The notes beneath the pieces were generated by a model. That model did not search any database. It saw nothing but the letters and a program-made list of their open reading frames with translations, and was not told where the DNA came from. A program made the translations under genes and the position numbers. A DNA stretch of 49,726 bases from an uncultured Lachnospiraceae bacterium (GTDB lineage: Bacteria > Bacillota > Clostridia > Lachnospirales > Lachnospiraceae), in contig CANOEC010000029.1 in the NCBI GenBank assembly GCA_947564735.1, forward strand, positions 1-49,726, written 5' to 3'. This document shows, piece by piece, positions 33,419 to 41,481 of the stretch. Numbering within the stretch: position 1 is the stretch's first letter; the number at the start of each line of letters is the position of its first letter.

Positions 33419-35098
33419 ATGAGTAAGTGGAATAAATGCTATAATAAGAAAAGAAAACTCGTATCCTGTGTGCTTGTTGCGGGTCTTGCATTATCCATGA
33501 CAGCGTGCGGGGACAAGGATTACGGTCATCATGAAAAAGGGGTGGCAAATACGGACACTTCCCAGACGCAGTTTGCCATTATGGGTGCACAGAGTGCGCT
33601 CAGTCCGGGTTATGACGATAATGTGGTGTTAAATGAACTTCAGGAAGACGCCGGAATCAGCATTGACTGGACGACCATGAGCGAATCATTGGGCGAGCAG
33701 GTAAATATCCGTATTGCCGGAAATGAACTGCCGGATGCATTCATGGGCGTCGGTTTCAGCAACTATGATATTTCGCGTTACGGGGATGACGGTACGTTCA
33801 TTGACTTGACACCATATCTGACGGAAGAATATATGCCGAACTTGAGCAAGATTCTGGAAGAAAATCCGGATATTCTCAGCGCGATTACCATGGACGACGG
33901 ATATATTTACGGGCTTCCGGCAGGAGAACGCATGGGAACGGCAGGCATCGGCGCGCCGGAAGATTACAGCATCTATTCGGTTCCGCAGTTTTCCATGATC
34001 AATAAGGCATGGCTGGACGATTTGGGACTGGAAGTGCCGACCACGCTGGATGAACTGCACACCGCATTAAAGGCGTTCAAAGACAATGATATGAGCGCGA
34101 AGTATTACGGCAATGCGCCGGGCAGCACGATTCCCATGAGCACGGGTTTTGACCAGTGGTGCTGGGGACAGAATATCTTCTATGCAGGATTCGGCTTCAC
34201 GAACTGGCCAAATGATGTCTGCAACGATCTGGTTTTAAACAGCGACGGCAAGGTGGAGTTCATGTGTGTGACGGACGCCTATCGTGACGCAGTTACCTAT
34301 TTCCACGACTGGTATGCGGAAGGGCTGATGGATGTGGAGATGTTCAGCCAGTCTGACACGCAGTTGATTTCCAAGTGCTCGCAGGGGTATGTGGGCGTCT
34401 CGACATGGTGGTATATTGAAGAACTGATGGGCGACTATGCCAAAGATTATGTATTCCTGCCGATACTTGACGGACCTGACGGTACCCATAACGTGACGAT
34501 TCGTACCGGCGGCGGCACCAACAGCGGACAGCTCAATATTACGAAGGCTTGTAAGAGCCCGGCGAACCTTTTGAAGTTCTTTGATATGTGGTATGATCCG
34601 GAGGTCGTAATGCAGTTACAGTACGGTCCGATTGGCACCTATTTTACAGAGCAGGATGAAGACGGCGTATGGCTGAGTATTTCCAATGAGGAGAGCCTTG
34701 AGAAGTATGGAAAAGGTTCCGGAGAGTTAAAAGGCGAGTGCGAGGTGGCAGGACCGAAGCTGATTCTCAGCGACTATTATCAGACGACATTCCGGATGGA
34801 GGACCGCGCCATCGAGCGTCTGACGGATTTGTATGATTTCTGGATGCCCTATGTGGACAGTACGGCGACCTATCCGGTAGACTGCGTATTTACCGGAAGG
34901 GAATTGGACGATATCGACTGGTATAAGTCGAATTTCGAGAATGCGGTAGCCGAGCAGGAAGGACTTTGGATTAAGAACGGCGGTCCAAGCGATGAAGAGT
35001 GGAATGCATATATCAGGCATCTGAAAGATAAATGCGGTATGGATAAGCTTCTTGAGGTGTATCAGAATGCGTACAACCGCTATGCAGGTTTGGAGTAG
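33419..35098 (+). CDS. Extracellular solute-binding lipoprotein (LplA/YtcQ type)
   Basis: The 559-aa binding protein has a lipoprotein signal peptide with lipobox MTAC (lipid-anchored Cys30). The large, Trp- and Tyr-rich mature part is typical of LplA/YtcQ-type binding proteins, which at 500-560 residues are bigger than standard maltose-binding proteins. It captures the sugar outside and passes it to the two permeases. With GH32 and a fructokinase downstream, the ligand is probably sucrose, kestose or short fructo-oligosaccharides. The gene is followed by an unusual hairpin-rich spacer that may raise its expression over that of the following enzymes. Confidence 0.92.
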   Translation: MSKWNKCYNKKRKLVSCVLVAGLALSMTACGDKDYGHHEKGVANTDTSQTQFAIMGAQSALSPGYDDNVVLNELQEDAGISIDWTTMSESLGEQVNIRIAGNELPDAFMGVGFSNYDISRYGDDGTFIDLTPYLTEEYMPNLSKILEENPDILSAITMDDGYIYGLPAGERMGTAGIGAPEDYSIYSVPQFSMINKAWLDDLGLEVPTTLDELHTALKAFKDNDMSAKYYGNAPGSTIPMSTGFDQWCWGQNIFYAGFGFTNWPNDVCNDLVLNSDGKVEFMCVTDAYRDAVTYFHDWYAEGLMDVEMFSQSDTQLISKCSQGYVGVSTWWYIEELMGDYAKDYVFLPILDGPDGTHNVTIRTGGGTNSGQLNITKACKSPANLLKFFDMWYDPEVVMQLQYGPIGTYFTEQDEDGVWLSISNEESLEKYGKGSGELKGECEVAGPKLILSDYYQTTFRMEDRAIERLTDLYDFWMPYVDSTATYPVDCVFTGRELDDIDWYKSNFENAVAEQEGLWIKNGGPSDEEWNAYIRHLKDKCGMDKLLEVYQNAYNRYAGLE

Positions 35099-35386
35099 TG
35101 TGAGAAGTGTTTCTAACCACTCGCAGCGGCGGCTGCTTCGCGGAGAAACACTATGATTTGCCGCTGACAAATCTTTCACACACTGGAGAATGCCTAAAAA
35201 ATGTGACGTGCCGTCACATGGCATTCTCCGCAACATAATTTGCGAAGCAAATTTCCTTGTTCTATAGGAAATTCCGCCAAAGTGTGGAAGAACCGAAGGT
35301 TCTTCCCAAGATAATTTGCGGAGCAAATTTTCTTGTGGGATTTTGAGATTCCGCGCAGCAAAAGCTGCGCAGAAATGGAGGAAAAC
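35099..35386 (+). promoter_or_regulatory. Hairpin-rich spacer between binding protein and GH32 genes
   Basis: At least five stem-loops lie in 288 bases: 35106-35152 (9-bp outer stem, GCAGC/GCTGC inside); 35185-35229 (10-bp outer and perfect 8-bp inner stem); 35286-35306 (GGAAGAACC/GGTTCTTCC, GAA loop); 35353-35370 (GCGCAGC/GCTGCGC); and AATTTGC/GCAAATT hairpins in two similar copies, 35231-35276 and 35307-35353. No U-run terminator is obvious. GGAGG at 35377-35381 is the GH32 ribosome site. Confidence 0.7.
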
Positions 35387-36871
35387 ATGATAAGCCAGAC
35401 GTTACGTGATGCAAGGAAATATGAAGAGGCGATGGAGAAGAAAATAGGCAAAGAGGCAAGACCGGATTTCCATCTGTCTACGCGCGTAGGGTGGATGAAC
35501 GACCCGAACGGTTTCTCGTACTATAAAGGCGAATATCATTTGTTCTATCAGTATCATCCCTATGACTCTCACTGGGGACCGATGCACTGGGGACATGCGG
35601 TGAGCACGGATTTTTTGCACTGGCAGTACCTTCCCGCGGCATTGGCGCCCGACACGGATTATGACCGGGACGGATGTTTCTCCGGCAGTGCAATTGTGTT
35701 GCCGGACGGAAGACATCTGCTTCTCTATACGGGTGTGTCGAAAGAGACACAGCCGGATGGCAGTACACGGGATATCCAGACACAGTGCATTGCGGTGGGA
35801 GACGGTGTGGATTATGAGAAATATACGGGGAATCCGGTACTTACGAAAAAGGATTTACCAGAGGGCGGAAGTAAATTTGATTTCCGCGACCCGAAGATGT
35901 GGCAGAAGGCGGACGGCACCTATCGCTGCGTGGTAGGAAACTGCACGGAGGAGGGCGACGGGCGTATTCTGCTCTATAGCAGCAAAGACGGTGCGGACTG
36001 GAAATATGAAAAGATTCTGGCAGCCAATGATAAACGTTTCGGCAAAATGTGGGAATGTCCGGACTTCTTTATGCTTGACGGAAAAGGCGTTGTCATTACG
36101 AGCCCGCAGGATATGCTTCCGCAGGGGTTTGAATACCATAACGGCAACGGAACGCTGTGTCTGATTGGTTCTTACGAGGAAGGGACGGACACCTTTGTGG
36201 AGGAGAGCAATCAGGCTATTGACTATGGAATCGACTTCTATGCGCCGCAGACCATTCTGGCGCCGGATGGCAGAAGAATCATGATTGGATGGATGCAGAA
36301 CTGGGATACCTGCAATCTTCATGCGCCGGAGCAGCCGTGGCTCGGACAGATGAGCCTGCCCAGAGAGCTTTCTATAGAAAACGGTCGGCTTTATCAGAAA
36401 CCGATACGCGAACTGGAAATGCTGAGGGGCGAAGAAGTGCGGCATGAGAATATTACTTTTACAGGTGTCACAAGGCTTGAAGGCGTGGAAGGGCGCAAAG
36501 TTGATATGGAACTGACTATCCGCCCGGCGGATGCAGAGAATATTTACCGGAAATTTGCAGTCAGATTTGCGCAGAATGATATCTACCAGACGTCTATCAG
36601 TTTCCGTCCATATGAGTCAATCGTCAAGGTGGATAGAAAGTTCTCCGGTTCCAGAAGAGCGATCATCCATCAGCGCCGCTGTCTCGTGAATAACAAGGAC
36701 GGGAATATCAAAATGAGGATTATTCTGGACAAATTCAGCGTGGAAGTCTTCGTCAACGACGGAGAATATGTGCTTACCGCAACGATGTACACCGACCTTG
36801 CGGCGGATGGGATTTCCTTCTTTGCCGATGGAGAAGTGAATCTGGATGTGATAAAATATGAGTTACGATAG
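35387..36871 (+). CDS. GH32 beta-fructofuranosidase (sucrose/FOS hydrolase)
   Basis: This 494-aa enzyme has the three GH32 catalytic carboxylates: nucleophile Asp39 in WMNDPNG, transition-state stabiliser Asp168 in FRDPKM, and acid/base Glu223 in WECPDFF. A five-bladed propeller (about 27-330) is followed by a C-terminal beta-sandwich. There is no signal peptide, so it acts inside the cell on imported sucrose, sucrose-6-phosphate or fructo-oligosaccharides. The ABC importer delivers unphosphorylated sugar, so free sucrose or FOS is likelier than sucrose-6-phosphate. The ATG at 35387 follows GGAGG; the open frame runs upstream to 35333 through hairpin sequence. Confidence 0.95.
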   Translation: MISQTLRDARKYEEAMEKKIGKEARPDFHLSTRVGWMNDPNGFSYYKGEYHLFYQYHPYDSHWGPMHWGHAVSTDFLHWQYLPAALAPDTDYDRDGCFSGSAIVLPDGRHLLLYTGVSKETQPDGSTRDIQTQCIAVGDGVDYEKYTGNPVLTKKDLPEGGSKFDFRDPKMWQKADGTYRCVVGNCTEEGDGRILLYSSKDGADWKYEKILAANDKRFGKMWECPDFFMLDGKGVVITSPQDMLPQGFEYHNGNGTLCLIGSYEEGTDTFVEESNQAIDYGIDFYAPQTILAPDGRRIMIGWMQNWDTCNLHAPEQPWLGQMSLPRELSIENGRLYQKPIRELEMLRGEEVRHENITFTGVTRLEGVEGRKVDMELTIRPADAENIYRKFAVRFAQNDIYQTSISFRPYESIVKVDRKFSGSRRAIIHQRRCLVNNKDGNIKMRIILDKFSVEVFVNDGEYVLTATMYTDLAADGISFFADGEVNLDVIKYELR

Positions 36872-36955
36872 GATGTATCACATGTTTGCAAGCGATTGTC
36901 GTATGCGCGAAGAGACTGCAAAGCGGTGGGTTGATACAGGAAAGGACCGGACGAT

Positions 36956-37918
36956 ATGAAAAAATATGATGTGGTGGCATTGGGTGAGCTGTTGATTGAT
37001 TTTACGGAGAATGGAACAAGTCCGCAGGGGAACCCCGTTTATGAGGCAAATCCGGGCGGGGCGCCGTGTAATGTATTGTCCATGTTGACAAAGCTGGGCA
37101 GAAAGACGGCGTTTATCGGTAAAGTGGGGCGTGATATCTTTGGCAGCCGGTTGAAGGCTGTGCTTGATGAAGTCGGAATCGATACCACGAATCTAGTGGT
37201 GGATGAAGACGTGCGGACGACGCTGGCGTTTGTAGAAACCTTTGCGGACGGAGACAGAGATTTCTCCTTTTACAGAAACCCCGGTGCGGATATGATGCTG
37301 CGAGAAGAGGAAGTCAATCTGGAAATGGTGAAGGATACGAATATTTTTCATTTTGGTACACTGTCCATGACCCATGAGGAAGTAAGACTGGCGACGAAGA
37401 AGGCGGTTGAGACGGCAAAAGAGGCGGGTGCGGTAATCTCCTTTGACCCGAACTTAAGGGAGCCGTTGTGGAAATCGCTGGATGACGCCAGAGAACAGGT
37501 TGCTTACGGGCTATCCCGGTGTGACGTCCTAAAAATATCCGACAATGAGATACAGTGGTTTACCGGAGAGAAAGATTACGACGCCGGCATCCGCAAACTG
37601 AGGCAGCAGTATGACATCCCGTTAATCATGCTGTCTATGGGAAAAGAGGGAAGCCGCGCTTATTATCAGGATTTGCGTGTGGAAGTAAAACCCTTTTTGC
37701 AGGAAAATACCATTGAGACGACAGGAGCGGGGGATACCTTCGGCGCATGTTGTCTGTATTATGTATTGCAGTGCGGTTTACATAATCTGGACAAAGAAAA
37801 ATTGACGCAGATGCTTACCTTTGCCAATGCGGCGGCGTCTATTATCACAACCCGTAAGGGCGCGCTGCGTGTGATGCCGACGGAGAGTGAAGTGCGTGCG
37901 CTGGCGTGTCTGCCGTAA
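36956..37918 (+). CDS. PfkB-family fructokinase
   Basis: This 320-aa kinase has the two PfkB signatures: an N-terminal GG region (ANPGGAPCNVLSMLTKLG) and the C-terminal TTGAGDTFGA with catalytic base Asp260. GKVGRDIFGSRLKAVLDEVGIDT is typical of fructokinases. It would convert fructose released by the adjacent GH32 enzyme to fructose-6-phosphate for glycolysis. It is the last gene of the operon. Its stop codon lies one base before a 35-bp tandem repeat array, and it is convergent with the restriction-modification genes. GAAAGGA is the ribosome site. Confidence 0.92.
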   Translation: MKKYDVVALGELLIDFTENGTSPQGNPVYEANPGGAPCNVLSMLTKLGRKTAFIGKVGRDIFGSRLKAVLDEVGIDTTNLVVDEDVRTTLAFVETFADGDRDFSFYRNPGADMMLREEEVNLEMVKDTNIFHFGTLSMTHEEVRLATKKAVETAKEAGAVISFDPNLREPLWKSLDDAREQVAYGLSRCDVLKISDNEIQWFTGEKDYDAGIRKLRQQYDIPLIMLSMGKEGSRAYYQDLRVEVKPFLQENTIETTGAGDTFGACCLYYVLQCGLHNLDKEKLTQMLTFANAAASIITTRKGALRVMPTESEVRALACLP

Positions 37919-37919
37919 G

Positions 37920-38059
37920 GCGGGTGCGCATGTGTCTCCATATTTTCAGATTGAGCGGGTGCGTGTGTGCCTCCACATTTTCAGATTGGGCGGGTGCGCA
38001 TAAACTCCCACGTTTTCTTATCGAGCGCGTCCATATATGCATCCATATATTCCCAGTCG
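37920..38059. repeat. 35-bp tandem repeat, four units
   Basis: Units begin at 37920, 37955, 37990 and 38025 with exact 35-base period. The first two are nearly identical, starting GCGGGTGCG; the third and fourth are progressively diverged. The last two units form the 3' end of the specificity gene on the minus strand, and its stop codon falls within the second. Because 35 is not a multiple of three, gain or loss of units would change its reading frame and end. Confidence 0.8.
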
Positions 38060-38559
38060 GGGACATAGCCGTGGCAGGAGAAGGTATGCGCATCATCAAT
38101 TACCGGCGTATGGTCGGGGGCTCGTACAATAGGGATCCGTATGGTATCATTGCCGTATTTTTCCGCCGTCACTTTGCGCCCATAGGCGTATTTGAACCGG
38201 TTGGCGGTGAGTATGGTCTGCAGGAACAGATATTGGTTTCTGCAGACCTTTTTGTTTTTTAGTAATAATATTTTCGCGGAATCGCCCACGACACAGCCGC
38301 CCGGCTGGAAGGCAACGTATCCGGCACAGCCGCTTCTTGCCACGGTCAGGCATGGCTGCTGTGTCAGTGTGTAGTTCATGGACTTGCAGTAATCCAAGTC
38401 TATTTTACCTAAGATGCCGTTGTTGTCTTCGCCGCTCTGTACTGCGGGAAAGAAACCGGGGTTGTCGTCTATTTCTTCTTTTGTGATACCTTTGCCGTTG
38501 TAAATCGAGCAGATGTCCGCAATCTTAAATTCTTCCCAGTCGTTGGTATTAAGCTTCAT
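37981..38559 (-). CDS. Restriction-modification specificity subunit, half-size (single TRD)
   Basis: The 192-aa protein contains one target-recognition domain of the type I/BcgI S-subunit kind: WEEFKIADICSIYNGKGITKEE at the start, TVARSGCAGYVAFQPGGCVVGDSA in the middle, and a closing segment resembling 'PDWxYMxxYM'. Type I S subunits and BcgI B subunits usually have two such domains (about 340-450 aa), so this is half a protein. It ends in a 35-bp tandem repeat, where a second domain would be expected. It overlaps the methylase-nuclease gene by 11 bases. It may work as a dimer of single-TRD chains, or be a truncation. Which one cannot be told from this sequence. Confidence 0.75.
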   Translation of the reverse strand: MKLNTNDWEEFKIADICSIYNGKGITKEEIDDNPGFFPAVQSGEDNNGILGKIDLDYCKSMNYTLTQQPCLTVARSGCAGYVAFQPGGCVVGDSAKILLLKNKKVCRNQYLFLQTILTANRFKYAYGRKVTAEKYGNDTIRIPIVRAPDHTPVIDDAHTFSCHGYVPDWEYMDAYMDALDKKTWEFMRTRPI

Positions 38560-40477
38560 GAATCCTGCCCTCCTTCATCATATAGGCAAGGTAGTTGTTT
38601 AAGGTCTGTTTAAAATCTGCTTCCGTCAGCGCACTGTAATCTGTTTTCATATATGCCTCACAGAGCCATTCCGAGTCACCGTCCACGACGGCTTTGGCGG
38701 ATAATCCATCTGCGGCGGTTCTGGTGCGGTATAGATGAAGCCATGTTTTCTCGATGACCTTCCATCTGCTCGTACCGTCGGGAGCAAACTGTTCGATGCG
38801 TCCAAGGTTCTTTTTCTTTTTGAAGCCGTCTTCCTTGCAGTAACCGAAGAAGGTTTCCTTCGCCATGCCGTCTGTGCCCACATGGGGTCTGCCGAGGGTA
38901 AGGAGCATACAGCAGGCGGAAGCAGAGGCACCCGGATAGAAAATTTCGTTCGGAAGTGTAAAGACGGCTTCCAGCGTGTTGTTGACTAGCAGCGCTTTTT
39001 TCGCCTCGGTGAGCAGTCTGCTTGACCCGATGGCGGCAGATGCCGGAAGCAGAACGGCAAGTTTTACTTCTTTGACGGAATGTCCGTTTTTGATTCTTTT
39101 ATCATTCATATCTTTTATCACGTCAGATAGGAACTGGATGAATACCAGTCCCTTCGTGGGATCTTCTTTTCCCTTCTTGGCGTTGCCCCATGAGGATTTG
39201 TAGGCGTCGGGGATGCCGAGCGGTTTGGCGTTGTAGGGCGGGTTCATCAGAATGATATCGGGGTCTGCGCGCTCGATAAATTCCCTGCAGTCAAAGAGAT
39301 TTGCCAGCTTCAGATTGCTGTTGCCGTCGCCGTGGATTAACATGTTTGTGGCGGCGAGTCCGTAGGCAGTCTCATCAATCTCAACGCCGTAGATGTGACT
39401 TGAGGCGACGATTTCCTTGAGCCGCTTTGCCTCATCCTCCGACGTATGCCTGTGACAATCCGCCAGTTCTTTGACCATAGCCTGTACCAGAAAAGAACCG
39501 CTCCCGCAGGTGCCGTCCAGCACAACCTTCGTCCTGTCAACTTCTGTCAGACAGCACATAAATTCCGTGATGTGGTCGGGGGTAAAGGCTTGGTTTTTGT
39601 CTGCTTTTCCGGTGTATTTATTAAAAGCGATAAAAAATGTATTGAGAATATCCTGTCCTTCTGAGCTGTCGGTATCAATATAGCGGTAGATATCCATTAA
39701 AACCGTGTCTAATATTTCCATCCAGTCAGAGAGGGAAAGCCTCTTGATTTTTTGGTTATTGAAAATATTGTTTTGCAGTAGTTCGATTTTTTTGTCCTTA
39801 TTGTCCGAGGCGCCCAGAAGATTGGTTAAAGTGTTTTTGACGGCAGCGACAATCTCTTCGCGTGAAGCCATGCGCCAATGGGCGTCCAGTCTGTCGCGCA
39901 GGTCGTCATTTACTACAGAGGAACCGTCGTTTTGCACCATTTTCCGGATGTAGAGCAGGATGGTGCCAATAAACTGGCTGCGCAGTTTTTCGTCGATATC
40001 CAGTTTGTGGAGCAGTTCGTTCAGCGCATACGTATTTTTTAAAACCTTTTCCCGGTCATTCACTTTATTCATATAGAACAAAGCCTGATAGTGCGCCATA
40101 TTATCAAGGACGGTCTCCTCTTTGAGAAAATGTTCGCGGTCCACCTCAGACTTCCATACTTTAATCTTGTCGTTGACAGTATTTGCAAGGATGCATATAA
40201 CTTTCTTCCCAAAATGCAGGGCGCGCTCCTCCAGAAGATATTCCCGAAGCTGGTCTTCGTCGGCATCTGCCGCGTGCAGTTTTGTCTCGACGAGTATGAC
40301 AACGTCATCTGTCTGAAAACGCAAATCTATACGGTAATGTTTGGGAATGTACCCGTTCAGTGCCTTGAGCAGATTCTTTTTTCCGCCGGCAGCCTGTATG
40401 TAACTGTATTCTCCGCTCTCCACATTGGTGACATAGTATTTTGTTCCGATTCGGTTGATGATAGAGGCTCTGTCCAT
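38549..40477 (-). CDS. BcgI-like nuclease-N6-adenine methyltransferase fusion
   Basis: This 642-aa protein has a PD-(D/E)xK-type nuclease motif at its N-terminus (Asp51 in YRIDLRF, then Glu64-Thr-Lys66 in VILVETK). A type I HsdM-like methyltransferase follows: a helical N-terminal domain (about 145-290), motif I LDGTCGSGSF near Asp321, and catalytic NPPY at 412-415. Its length and order closely match the A subunit of the type IIB enzyme BcgI (637 aa as I recall). Such enzymes methylate adenine and cut both sides of the site, with specificity from a separate B/S subunit. Here that is the adjacent 192-aa protein. No HsdR is present. Confidence 0.85.
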   Translation of the reverse strand: MDRASIINRIGTKYYVTNVESGEYSYIQAAGGKKNLLKALNGYIPKHYRIDLRFQTDDVVILVETKLHAADADEDQLREYLLEERALHFGKKVICILANTVNDKIKVWKSEVDREHFLKEETVLDNMAHYQALFYMNKVNDREKVLKNTYALNELLHKLDIDEKLRSQFIGTILLYIRKMVQNDGSSVVNDDLRDRLDAHWRMASREEIVAAVKNTLTNLLGASDNKDKKIELLQNNIFNNQKIKRLSLSDWMEILDTVLMDIYRYIDTDSSEGQDILNTFFIAFNKYTGKADKNQAFTPDHITEFMCCLTEVDRTKVVLDGTCGSGSFLVQAMVKELADCHRHTSEDEAKRLKEIVASSHIYGVEIDETAYGLAATNMLIHGDGNSNLKLANLFDCREFIERADPDIILMNPPYNAKPLGIPDAYKSSWGNAKKGKEDPTKGLVFIQFLSDVIKDMNDKRIKNGHSVKEVKLAVLLPASAAIGSSRLLTEAKKALLVNNTLEAVFTLPNEIFYPGASASACCMLLTLGRPHVGTDGMAKETFFGYCKEDGFKKKKNLGRIEQFAPDGTSRWKVIEKTWLHLYRTRTAADGLSAKAVVDGDSEWLCEAYMKTDYSALTEADFKQTLNNYLAYMMKEGRIHEA

Positions 40478-40601
40478 TTGTTTGGTTCCTTTGTCCGTGG
40501 TGATTTAGTTACATATTATGTTTACAACAAAATAGCGTAATATATAAAAATGAATCACAAATAGAATATAACATTGCAAAAGAAAAGTTTCAATATATTA
40601 A
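40478..40601. other. AT-rich upstream region of the restriction-modification genes
   Basis: Roughly 120 strongly AT-rich bases lie upstream of the minus-strand methylase gene and should contain its promoter. I see no palindrome that would suggest a controller-protein box. To the right begins the debris region. Confidence 0.35.
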
Positions 40602-40715
40602 ATGAAAGTTCTAATTCCGCGCTGGAAATGCCGGCACCATATAGTATTCATCCCAAAGTATCGTAAGAAAGTGTTGCATTTTGAAGTAAAGAAGGATTGC
40701 ATGGACTTACCATAA
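40602..40715 (+). pseudogene. IS200/IS605 family TnpA transposase fragment
   Basis: A 37-codon open frame starts with ATG and contains RWKCRHHIVFIPKYRKKVL. That is the conserved N-terminal strand of TnpA (the HUH transposase of IS200/IS605), normally followed by about 100 more residues including the HUH motif. After the match the frame continues briefly and stops at TAA, so the HUH histidines and catalytic Tyr are missing. This is a dead remnant. It is immediately followed by a piece of an acetyltransferase, so the two were joined by deletion. Confidence 0.8.
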
Positions 40716-40719
40716 GGGG

Positions 40720-40848
40720 CATGTAAAGGTCATGCCGTCTGACCCCAAAACGATTCCATTTTATGAACGGTATGGTTTTCGTCAATGCGGCAATTACTCG
40801 GCAATGGTACGAAAACACTTTGTAAAATGTGACAAATTCAGTTTGTGA
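40720..40848 (+). pseudogene. GNAT acetyltransferase C-terminal fragment
   Basis: About 42 codons in one frame include PSDPKTIPFYERYGFR, the C-terminal 'FYxxxGF' segment of GNAT acetyltransferases, and a short tail ending at TGA. The acetyl-CoA-binding motif and everything before it are absent, and no ribosome site precedes the possible ATG at 40732. It is a remnant of a lost gene, left next to the TnpA fragment. Confidence 0.65.
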
Positions 40849-41118
40849 AACGGTATCTGCATAAAACCAAATAACCGCAGCACAACAGGCAGCACACCGA
40901 AACAGGAAATCAAGAAAAGGTTTCCTGTTTTTTCGCACGGTGAAAAGAGGAAATCAGCAAAGCATACGAACTGCCTGAGAAGTTGGCAGGTATTGGAAGA
41001 ACGGGGAACTATCCTCTGTGCAGAGGGAAAAGCTTATAAAAATGTGTAAACCCAAATAAAATACATAAGGCTGATTTATATAGGTAGATAATACATATTG
41101 AATATGCAAAATATGTTT
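40849..41118. other. AT-rich intergenic stretch without recognised genes
   Basis: No convincing gene. Short minus-strand frames in 40648-40938 and 40954-41136 lack ribosome sites and family signs. Near 40900-40930 the bases AGGAAATCAAGAAAAGGTTTCCTGTTTTTTCG form an AGGAAA/TTTCCT hairpin with a T run, which may be an old terminator. Confidence 0.35.
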
Positions 41119-41147
41119 TTTACACGTTCCAAACAAAGGAGTATAAT
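41119..41147 (+). promoter_or_regulatory. Promoter before the kinase fragment and MATE gene
   Basis: TTTACA (41119-41124) and consensus TATAAT (41142-41147) are separated by exactly 17 bases. Transcription would start near 41154, just ahead of AAAGGAG and the kinase fragment's start, and could continue into the MATE gene. Confidence 0.65.
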
Positions 41148-41173
41148 ATCAAAAAAATAAAGGAGTGATGAAG

Positions 41174-41371
41174 ATGGGAGAAAGTATCATCTGTATTGGG
41201 CGGAAATCTTGTGGCAGAGGGGAAATTGGAGAAAAACTTGCAGACAGGCTGGATATCCCATGTTATGGCATGATGTTGTCAGGCGGCACATGGGATATCG
41301 GGGCTGTGTGGCAAATGTGCCTTGAGCACAGATATTCTCTCGTCGCGTGTCATCGCAGCAGACTGCGCTGA
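41174..41371 (+). pseudogene. Truncated cytidylate kinase-like protein
   Basis: The frame encodes about 65 residues. The start, ESIICIGRKSCGRGEIGEKLADRLDIPCYG, matches the N-terminus of cytidylate kinase-like family proteins (usual form ICIGRQYGSGGREIGxxLAxxLGIPFYD), which run to about 200 aa. The P-loop is damaged: the GSGGR part reads SCGRGE. After residue 37 the match is lost and the frame soon stops. A good promoter and ribosome site remain, so a short peptide may still be made, but it cannot be an active kinase. Confidence 0.65.
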
Positions 41372-41382
41372 CATGGATGATT

Positions 41383-41467
41383 CGTGTGAAAAATAAATTT
41401 TTCACATGTGGAATTTGTGTCTGCGCGCACTTGACACAAACTCGTTATGTGCAAAAAACGTGCGCAG
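41383..41467 (+). promoter_or_regulatory. Leader hairpins before the MATE gene
   Basis: GTGAAAAAT/ATTTTTCAC (41386-41405, 2-base loop) is a perfect stem. CTGCGC (41421-41426) pairs with GCGCAG (41462-41467), closing a second structure just before the ribosome site GAGGA and the ATG at 41482. These could control translation or termination ahead of the efflux gene. Confidence 0.45.
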
Positions 41468-41481
41468 AAATGAGGAATATC

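Noticed and set aside
37920-38059. CRISPR array
   Set aside because: The 35-bp units are directly adjacent with no spacers between them, and no cas genes are present; it is a tandem repeat.
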